DNA of 21,135 bases from CAZBWP01 sp964630265 (GTDB lineage Bacteria > Pseudomonadota > Alphaproteobacteria > Rhodospirillales > Defluviicoccaceae): NCBI GenBank assembly GCA_964630265.1, contig CAZVRW010000058.1, positions 1 to 21,135 on the forward strand, written 5' to 3'. The translations under genes and the position numbers were made by a program. Below are positions 14,006 to 21,135 of this stretch, piece by piece (position 1 is the first letter of the stretch; each line of letters begins with the position of its first letter). Below the pieces are notes generated by a model, which saw only the letters and a program-made list of their open reading frames with translations, did not search any database and was not told the DNA's origin.

Positions 14006-14806
14006 TCACTCCAGTCCGAGAACTTGGCGCATGCTGTAGAGGCCCGGCGGCCGACCGGCCGTCCACAGCGCCGCCCGGACGGCGCCCCGGGCAAAAACGC
14101 TGCGATCGGAGGCCCGGTGCGTCAACTCGATGCGTTCGCCATCGCCGGCGAAGATCACCGTGTGCTCGCCGGCGACATCGCCGCCCCGCAACGTGGCGAA
14201 GCCGATCTCGCCCGTCGGCCGCGCGCCGATGCGGCCGTCGCGGATGGTCCGCGAGACGGCGTCCAGCGCCGTGCCCCGCCCCGCCGCCGCCGCGTGACCG
14301 AGGGCGAGCGCCGTGCCGGAGGGGGCGTCCACCTTGTGCCGGTGGTGCATTTCGACGATCTCGATGTCGTAGTCGTCGCCGAGGATCGCCGCGACCTGAC
14401 GCGTCAGTCCGAGCAGCAGGTTGACGCTGACGCTCATGTTCGCCGCCTGGACCACCGGCACGACCTCGCCGGCCGCGACCAGCGCCTCGTGATGCCGCGG
14501 CTCCAGCCCGGTGGTGCCGACGATGATGGCCGAGCCCGTCGCCGCCGCCAACCGCAGGTGTTCGCCCAACGCCTCCGGGACGGTGAAATCGATGATCACG
14601 TCGGCGCGTTCGAACAGCGCCGCCGGATCGTCGCCGACCACCACCCCGGCCGGCGCGGCGCCAACCAGGGCCGCCACGTCGGTGCCGATGGCCGCATGGC
14701 CCGGGCGTTCGGTGCCGCCGGCAAGCCCCGCCGCCGGCGCGTCGAGCACGGCATGCACCAGCATCCGTCCCATGCGGCCGGCGCAACCGACGATGCCGAT
14801 CTTCAT
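14006..14806 (-). CDS. dapB: 4-hydroxy-tetrahydrodipicolinate reductase
   Basis: DapB reduces 4-hydroxy-tetrahydrodipicolinate with NAD(P)H in the diaminopimelate/lysine pathway, feeding peptidoglycan. From the ATG at 14806 the protein has 266 residues, the normal size. It shows the Rossmann loop VGCAGRMG (6-13), DFTVPEA (73-79), GTTG (97-100) and the catalytic HHRHKVDAPSGT (154-165) with H154/H155 and K158. An upstream in-frame ATG at 14821 would add five residues, but GGGGGA 7 bases before 14806 favours the shorter form. It follows dnaJ by 25 bases, and dnaK-dnaJ-dapB is a recurrent alphaproteobacterial order, so it is probably read through from the chaperone transcript. Confidence 0.96.
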   Translation of the reverse strand: MKIGIVGCAGRMGRMLVHAVLDAPAAGLAGGTERPGHAAIGTDVAALVGAAPAGVVVGDDPAALFERADVIIDFTVPEALGEHLRLAAATGSAIIVGTTGLEPRHHEALVAAGEVVPVVQAANMSVSVNLLLGLTRQVAAILGDDYDIEIVEMHHRHKVDAPSGTALALGHAAAAGRGTALDAVSRTIRDGRIGARPTGEIGFATLRGGDVAGEHTVIFAGDGERIELTHRASDRSVFARGAVRAALWTAGRPPGLYSMRQVLGLE

Positions 14807-14831
14807 GGCCGTTTCCCCCATCGCGGTCCGA

Positions 14832-15965
14832 TCATTCGGTGAGATCGTCCCAGAACTCCTTCACCTTGGCAAAGAAACCGTGGGACTCGGGGCTGTGCTT
14901 GGCGTCCCGGCTGTCTTCCTCGAACTCCCGCAGCAGCTTCTTCTGCTTTTCGGTGAGGCTCACCGGCGTCTCGACGACCGCTTCGACGAACAGGTCACCG
15001 CGTTGGGTCGAGCGCAACACCGGCATCCCCCTGCCCCGCAGGCGGAACTGCCGCCCGGTCTGAGCGCCCTCGGGCACGCTGATGCGGGCGCGCGTGCCTT
15101 CGATCGTCGGCACCTCCACCGAGCCGCCGAGGGCCGCCGTGGTCATCGGGATCGGCATGCGGCAGTAGAGATTGGCGCCATCGCGGGCGAACAGGCGATG
15201 CGGCGCGACGGTGACGAAGATGTAGAGATCGCCCGGCACGCCGCCGCGCAGGCCGGCCTCGCCCTCACCGCTGAGCCTGATCCGCGTGCCGTCCTCGACG
15301 CCGGCGGGGATCGCCACCTGCAGCGTCTTCTCCTTCTGCACGCGTCCGGCGCCACCGCAGGCGGTGCACGGATCGCGGATCACCTGGCCGGTGCCGCCGC
15401 AAGTCGGACAGGTGCGTTCGACGGTGAAGAAGCCCGACTGCGTGCGCACCCGGCCGGCACCTCGGCAGGTACCGCACGTCGTCGGGCCGCTGCCGCTGGC
15501 GGCGCCGCTGCCATTGCAGGCCTCGCAGTTGACGGCGGTCGGCACGCGGATGGTCGCCTTCTTGCCGGCATAGGCCTCTTCCAGCGTGATCTCCATGTTG
15601 TAGCGGAGATCGGCGCCGCGGCCGGCGCCGCGGCCACCGCGGCGGCCGCCACCCATGAACTCGCCGAACATCTCCTCGAAGATGTCGGCGAAGCCGGTGC
15701 CGAAGCCGGGACCGGCGCGGCCACCGCTGCCCATCCCGCCCTCGAAGGCGGCGTGGCCGAAGCGGTCGTAGGCCGCCCGCTTCTGCTCGTCGCGGAGCAC
15801 CTCGTAGGCTTCGTTGATGCTCTTGAACTTGTGCTCGGCCTGCTGATCCCCGGGATTGCGGTCGGGGTGACACTCCATGGCGAGCTTGCGGTAGGCCTTC
15901 TTCAGGGTGTCGGCGTCGGCGTCGCGACCGACGCCGAGGATCTTGTAATAGTCTTCTTTGGACAT
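14832..15965 (-). CDS. dnaJ: Co-chaperone DnaJ
   Basis: DnaJ delivers unfolded clients to DnaK and stimulates its ATPase. The 377-residue protein is a full class-A J protein. It has a J domain (1-70) with HPD at 33-35, a glycine/phenylalanine-rich stretch (about 75-118) and four CxxCxGxG zinc motifs starting at C147, C164, C186 and C200. The client-binding beta domains end near 350. The ribosome binding site (GAGCGG, about 6 bases before the ATG) is modest. The 145-bp spacer after dnaK carries two strong hairpins, so DnaJ output may be set separately from DnaK output. Confidence 0.98.
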   Translation of the reverse strand: MSKEDYYKILGVGRDADADTLKKAYRKLAMECHPDRNPGDQQAEHKFKSINEAYEVLRDEQKRAAYDRFGHAAFEGGMGSGGRAGPGFGTGFADIFEEMFGEFMGGGRRGGRGAGRGADLRYNMEITLEEAYAGKKATIRVPTAVNCEACNGSGAASGSGPTTCGTCRGAGRVRTQSGFFTVERTCPTCGGTGQVIRDPCTACGGAGRVQKEKTLQVAIPAGVEDGTRIRLSGEGEAGLRGGVPGDLYIFVTVAPHRLFARDGANLYCRMPIPMTTAALGGSVEVPTIEGTRARISVPEGAQTGRQFRLRGRGMPVLRSTQRGDLFVEAVVETPVSLTEKQKKLLREFEEDSRDAKHSPESHGFFAKVKEFWDDLTE

Positions 15966-16013
15966 GGCAGACCGCTCAGGCCGTGGGAGGGGTCGCTGCC
16001 ACCGGTCCGCGCC

Positions 16014-16041
16014 TCAGGCCGGCGCCGAGGCGCCGGCCTGA
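16014..16041 (-). other. Perfect 13-bp-stem hairpin between dnaK and dnaJ
   Basis: TCAGGCCGGCGCC (16014-16026) is exactly complementary to GGCGCCGGCCTGA (16029-16041) with a two-base centre, so in RNA the stem would close on a four-base loop. It lies 48 bases upstream of the dnaJ start in the direction of transcription. There is no T-run on either side, so it is not a standard intrinsic terminator. An RNA stability, processing or attenuation element is more likely (inference). Confidence 0.75.
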
Positions 16042-16054
16042 AAGCGGATTGCGT

Positions 16055-16070
16055 CGAGCGTCGACGCTCG
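16055..16070. other. Perfect 16-bp palindrome between dnaK and dnaJ
   Basis: CGAGCGTCGACGCTCG is fully self-complementary. It lies 40 bases after the dnaK stop codon. It could be a dyad operator site, or as RNA a six-base stem with a TCGA loop stacked just before the larger hairpin at 16014-16041. Confidence 0.6.
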
Positions 16071-16110
16071 GCGGCACAAGACTCGGGGCCGCAACGCCGC
16101 GACCGACGCC

Positions 16111-18030
<1,920 letters not shown>

Positions 18031-18160
18031 GATTGACCCTCTTCTTCGGCGGAACGCGGCAGCCCCAGGGCGGCGGCGCCGAGGTCCCCAGGTTCATCAG
18101 GACGGAGGCCCCATCTCCCCAAACCGACGGGCAACACGGGCGCTCCGAAAGATTGGGCGA

Positions 18161-18189
18161 TATATATGCGGGGGCCGGGAGCCGCGCAA
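18161..18189 (-). promoter_or_regulatory. Candidate dnaK promoter
   Basis: On the minus strand TTGCGC (18184-18189) is followed after 17 bases by TATATA (18161-18166), which fits a sigma-70-type promoter. The same stretch reads GGTTG ... CCCCGCATATAT, with a C-run before the -10, which also resembles the sigma-32 heat-shock pattern. This is the only marked A/T patch in the 269-bp gap between dnaK and the divergent DUF1848 gene. It predicts a leader of about 120 bases. No CIRCE-type inverted repeat is present. Confidence 0.5.
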
Positions 18190-18299
18190 CCGCACCCCTC
18201 GGCCGAAAAAAGCCGCCGCGCCCTCGGCTGTTGCGGCGCGCGGGCCGGCAGGAAAGGGTGGTCGGGCGCGGCGCCGACGGCGCACGCCAGGAGGGTACG

Positions 18300-19199
18300 G
18301 TGATCGTTTCGGCCAGCTACAAGACGGATATTCCGGCATTCTACGGCGCCTGGTTCCGCCAGCGTCTGGACGCCGGGTTTGCCGACGTGGCGAACCCGTA
18401 CGGCGGCCCGTCGCAGCGGGTCGGGCTTGATGCCGCGGCGGCCGCAGGCTTCGTCTTCTGGACCCGCAACGCCGCCCCGTTCCTGCCGATCCTGGACGAT
18501 CTCGCCGCCGCCCGCCGGCCGTTCGTCGTGCACTACACCATCACCGGCTATCCGCGGGCGCTCGACCGGGCGACGATCGCCGCCGACCAAGCCGTCGCGC
18601 AGCTGCGAATGATCGCCGAGCGGTTCGGGCCGCGCGTCGGCGTCTGGCGCTATGATCCGATCGTGTTCAGCAGCCTGACGCCGCCAGACGCTCACCGCGA
18701 ACGCTTCGCGGCCCTGGCACGTCGGCTTGCCAGCGCCGTCGACGAGGTGATCGTCTCGGTGGCGCAGATCTATCGGAAGACCGGCCGCAACTTGGCGGCC
18801 GCGGCGCAGACGCACGGCTTCGAATGGGCGGATCCGCGCGACGACGACAAACGGCTGGTGTTGGCCGATCTTGCCGGCATCGCAGCCGACGAAGGCCTCC
18901 GGCTGAGCCTCTGTGGCCAGCGGGCGTTGCTGGTGCCGGGCATCGCCGACGCCCGCTGCATCGACACCGAGCGCCTCGCCGACGTGGCCGGCGCGGCAGA
19001 AAGCCGGGCGATGCCGGCGGCGGGATCGCCCCACCGCAAGGGGTGCGGCTGCGCGCCGTCGAAGGACATCGGCGCCTACGACAGTTGCCCGCACGGCTGC
19101 GTCTACTGCTATGCCGTCGGCGGCCGAGCCGTGGCGCAGCAGACCCACGCCCGCCACCAGCCGGCATCGACGTTCCTGATCCCGCCGCGCCGGCGGTGA
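18300..19199 (+). CDS. DUF1848 protein, radical-SAM-like, spore photoproduct lyase related
   Basis: The 299-residue product starts at the GTG at 18300, which has AGGAGG 5 bases upstream. The long in-frame extension to 18033 has no support. The start IVSASYKTDIPAFYGAWF and the blocks FVFWTRNAAPFLPILD, HYTITGYPRALD, WRYDPIVFS and VSVAQIYRK are characteristic of DUF1848. Near the C-terminus CGC (249-251) is followed by DIGAYDSCPHGCVYCYA, a CX3CX2C cluster (C263, C267, C270) like that of radical-SAM enzymes but placed at the far end of the chain. The domain is related to spore photoproduct lyase, though its reaction is unknown. It is divergent from dnaK and convergent with grpE, whose stop codon is 8 bases away. 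Confidence 0.92.
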   Translation: MIVSASYKTDIPAFYGAWFRQRLDAGFADVANPYGGPSQRVGLDAAAAAGFVFWTRNAAPFLPILDDLAAARRPFVVHYTITGYPRALDRATIAADQAVAQLRMIAERFGPRVGVWRYDPIVFSSLTPPDAHRERFAALARRLASAVDEVIVSVAQIYRKTGRNLAAAAQTHGFEWADPRDDDKRLVLADLAGIAADEGLRLSLCGQRALLVPGIADARCIDTERLADVAGAAESRAMPAAGSPHRKGCGCAPSKDIGAYDSCPHGCVYCYAVGGRAVAQQTHARHQPASTFLIPPRRR

Positions 19200-19207
19200 A
19201 ACCGGCT

Positions 19208-19963
19208 TCAGAGGGTTTCGTCGACCTTCGAGCCGGCACCGCCGCCGCCCGCATCGGCCTGGCGTCCATAGGCGGCGGCGCGGGCGTCCGACGCCGCCGC
19301 CTCACTCCCGGCCTCGGCGCCCGGCGGCTTCGGCGCCGGCTTCGGTCCGCCGGTCGACACCCCGACGCGCGCCGGTCGCAGCGGTCGGTCGTGAATCATG
19401 AATCCCGGCTCGACCACGTGAACGACCGTGCCGGCCGGTACGCTCGGGTCGGGCACCTCGAACATCGCGTCGTGGACATGCGGGTCGAAGGGCTGTCCTT
19501 CCGCCGCGATCGGCGTGATGCCGTGCCGCTGGAACACCGAGAGCAGTTCCTTCTCGGTCATCTGCACGCCGACGATCAACCCGTCCAACGCCGGGTCGAC
19601 GCCGCGCGCCTGTTCATCGACCGCGGCCATCGCCCGTTGCAGGTTGTCGGCCACCCCGAGAATATCGCGGGCAAAGCCGCTGACCGCATACTTGGCGGCG
19701 TCGGCCTTGTCGCGGGCGGCGCGCCGGCGGACGTTTTCCACCTCGGCCAGCGCCCGCAGTCGCTCGTCCTTCAGCCGCTCGACCTCGGCCTCCAGCGCGG
19801 CGATCCGCGCCTCGGCATCCGCCGCCGGTTGCTCGGCGGCGGCCCCCCGCGGCTCCGCCGGCTCGTTCGCCGCCGCCGGCTGCTCCCCCGTCTGCGGGGT
19901 CGCGGTCTGCTGCTCCGCGTTCGGCCCGGTCGCGTTTTGGGGATCGTGCTTCTGATCCGACAT
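19208..19963 (-). CDS. grpE: Nucleotide exchange factor GrpE
   Basis: GrpE releases ADP from DnaK. The 251-residue product has a polar, alanine/glutamine-rich start (1-48) and a long coiled coil (about 50-100, ARIAALEAEVERLKDERLRALAEVENVRRRA). The head domain follows with GVQMTEKELLSVFQRHGI, FDPHVHDAMFEV and GTVVHVVEPGFMIHDRPLRPARVGVS. About 45 further residues rich in A, G and P follow the head domain, so the protein is longer than the usual 190-210. AAGGAGG lies 10 bases before the ATG, right after the hrcA stop, so the two are co-transcribed. Confidence 0.97.
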   Translation of the reverse strand: MSDQKHDPQNATGPNAEQQTATPQTGEQPAAANEPAEPRGAAAEQPAADAEARIAALEAEVERLKDERLRALAEVENVRRRAARDKADAAKYAVSGFARDILGVADNLQRAMAAVDEQARGVDPALDGLIVGVQMTEKELLSVFQRHGITPIAAEGQPFDPHVHDAMFEVPDPSVPAGTVVHVVEPGFMIHDRPLRPARVGVSTGGPKPAPKPPGAEAGSEAAASDARAAAYGRQADAGGGGAGSKVDETL

Positions 19964-19979
19964 GGCTATCTCGCCTCCT

Positions 19980-21017
19980 TCAGCCGATCATCCGGCCGAC
20001 CAGCTTGGCGGTGTAGTCGACCATCGGAATGATACGGGCATAGTTGATGCGGGTCGGCCCGATGACGCCGATGGCCCCGATAATCCGCCGCTCCGTGTCG
20101 CGGTAGGGACTGACGATCATGGCGCAGCCGGACAGATTGAACAGGTTGCTGTCGGATCCGATGAATATCTGCACATCCTCGGCGCGATCGACCAGCGACA
20201 GCACCTTGACCATCAATTCCTTGGTTTCGAGCGCCGCGAACAACGAGCGGATGTGTTCCAGATCGCCGATCGCCTGCACGTCGTTCAGCAGCTTCGCCTG
20301 GCCGCGGACGATCAGCGAGCCGGCCTCCTCGTCGCCCGCCCAGATGGCGAGGCCCGAGTCCACCACCTTGCTGACCAGCTCGTCCAACTCGGCCTCGTGC
20401 GTGCGCAGTTCGGCCAGGATCTCGTCGCGCGCCTCCGGCAGGCTCCGCCCCACCAGCCGCGCCCCGAGAAAATTGGTGGCCTCGACCAGCGCGGATGCCG
20501 ACATCTCGCGCGGCGTTTCGATGATCCGATTCTCCACCAGACCGCTCTCGCGAACCAGCACCACCAGCGCCCGGCCGGGACTGAGACTGACGAATTCGAT
20601 GTGCTTCAGCGAGCCTTCGGTTCGCGGCGCCGCCACCAGACTGGCGCACTGCGTCAGTCCGGACAGCGCCGCCGTCGCCCGTTCCAGAAGCCCCTCGATG
20701 CTGGATCCGGAGCCGGCGAACTGCTCGTTCAAGGCCTTGCGTTCGTCTTCGGTGAGGTCGCCGACCTCGAGCAGGCCATCGACGAACAGCCTGAGTCCCC
20801 GCTCGGTCGGCAAGCGTCCGGCCGACGTGTGCGGCGAACTCAGCAGGCCGGCGTCCTCGAGATCGGCCATGACGTTGCGGATCGTCGCCGGCGACAAGAC
20901 GCGGGGCAAACGCTTGGACAACGTCCGCGAGCCGATGGGCTCGCCGGTTGCCAAATAGGCGTCGACGATCTGCCGAAAGATGTCGCGCGACCGCTGATTG
21001 AGTTCCGAGACCAGCAT
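19980..21017 (-). CDS. hrcA: Heat-inducible transcription repressor HrcA
   Basis: HrcA represses chaperone operons by binding the CIRCE inverted repeat, with its folding controlled by GroEL. The 345-residue product starts MLVSELNQRSRDIFRQIV, matching the family. It carries the winged-helix region (about 1-75: YLATGEPIGSRTLSK, LSPATIRNVMADLEDAGLL, PHTSAGRLPTERGLRLFVD). The C-terminal domain contains IFIGSDS and the conserved end RINYARIIPMVDYTAKLVGRMI. The longer in-frame start at 21104 would overlap the promoter, so ATG 21017 is preferred. Its stop is 16 bases from grpE. In many alphaproteobacteria hrcA is divergent from rph, which would lie just outside the window. Confidence 0.97.
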   Translation of the reverse strand: MLVSELNQRSRDIFRQIVDAYLATGEPIGSRTLSKRLPRVLSPATIRNVMADLEDAGLLSSPHTSAGRLPTERGLRLFVDGLLEVGDLTEDERKALNEQFAGSGSSIEGLLERATAALSGLTQCASLVAAPRTEGSLKHIEFVSLSPGRALVVLVRESGLVENRIIETPREMSASALVEATNFLGARLVGRSLPEARDEILAELRTHEAELDELVSKVVDSGLAIWAGDEEAGSLIVRGQAKLLNDVQAIGDLEHIRSLFAALETKELMVKVLSLVDRAEDVQIFIGSDSNLFNLSGCAMIVSPYRDTERRIIGAIGVIGPTRINYARIIPMVDYTAKLVGRMIG

Positions 21018-21075
21018 GCTCCGGGATCTGTCCGCCTGTCGCTGCCGCCCGCCGACCGCTGGCGGTAACCGGCGA

Positions 21076-21104
21076 AATCTAGTGACCGCCCGGGCAAGCG
21101 TCAA
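21076..21104 (-). promoter_or_regulatory. Sigma-70-type promoter for hrcA-grpE
   Basis: On the minus strand TTGACG (21099-21104) is followed after exactly 17 bases by TAGATT (21076-21081). Five of six and four of six bases match the consensus hexamers. The expected start near 21069 gives a leader of about 50 bases to the hrcA ATG at 21017. A small hairpin, GCCGGG-CTTTA-CCCGGC (21108-21124), lies just upstream. No CIRCE element overlaps the promoter. Confidence 0.65.
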
Positions 21105-21135
21105 CGCGCCGGGCTTTACCCGGCCCAGGTCTCCC

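Noticed and set aside
18033..18299. Upstream extension of the DUF1848 gene
   Set aside because: The added 89 residues are basic low-complexity sequence over the dnaK leader and promoter. The GTG at 18300 has a strong AGGAGG and gives the family N-terminus.

Overview
The window reads as chromosomal DNA of a very GC-rich alphaproteobacterium, most likely of the Rhodospirillales type. The pointers are strong G/C bias at third codon positions, a MipZ-type division regulator with a perfect TTAA-N7-TTAA (CtrA-type) box upstream, the alphaproteobacterial arrangement dnaK-dnaJ-dapB next to hrcA-grpE, a DUF2244 membrane protein, and an intergenic palindromic repeat of a kind common in this class. I see no rRNA, tRNA, insertion sequence, CRISPR array or phage gene. 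Almost all of the window is core genome.

Layout. 1-1689: purH on the plus strand, preceded by six tandem 11-bp C-rich repeats and followed by a G-rich tail. 1690-2249: a 560-bp non-coding gap with a cloverleaf-like palindromic repeat and an AT-richer patch holding four 10-bp phased repeats. 2250-4235 (minus): a large fusion protein made of a degenerate ParA-like domain, a PilZ domain and a MipZ ATPase. 4417-11010 (minus): a macro-domain protein, then a close-packed run read from high to low coordinates as cupin, cobC (threonine-phosphate decarboxylase), marC-like, a CNHC thioredoxin-fold protein, a YfgM-like protein, bamB and der. The YfgM-bamB-der core is a conserved proteobacterial neighbourhood. 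11133-11738 (plus): a DUF4136 lipoprotein whose 3' end overlaps a convergent CSS-motif/EAL phosphodiesterase gene (11662-13332, minus). 13493-13984 (plus): DUF2244 protein. 14006-18030 (minus): dapB, dnaJ and dnaK, with two strong palindromes between dnaK and dnaJ. 18300-19199 (plus): a DUF1848 radical-SAM-like protein lying between dnaK and grpE. 19208-21017 (minus): grpE and hrcA, with a good sigma-70-like promoter at the right edge.

How the genes work together. The right third is the heat-shock module: HrcA repressor, GrpE exchange factor, and the DnaK/DnaJ chaperone pair, with lysine/peptidoglycan biosynthesis (DapB) read through from the chaperone operon. The middle holds envelope biogenesis (BamB, YfgM-like), ribosome assembly (Der) and a cobalamin step. 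Two genes concern cyclic-di-GMP: the EAL phosphodiesterase would degrade it and the PilZ domain of the MipZ fusion has the residues to bind it.

The best candidate for something new is the pseudo-ParA/PilZ/MipZ fusion under a likely CtrA box. It would tie placement of the division site to cyclic-di-GMP in a single polypeptide. The domain calls come from visible motifs. The functional coupling is inference.
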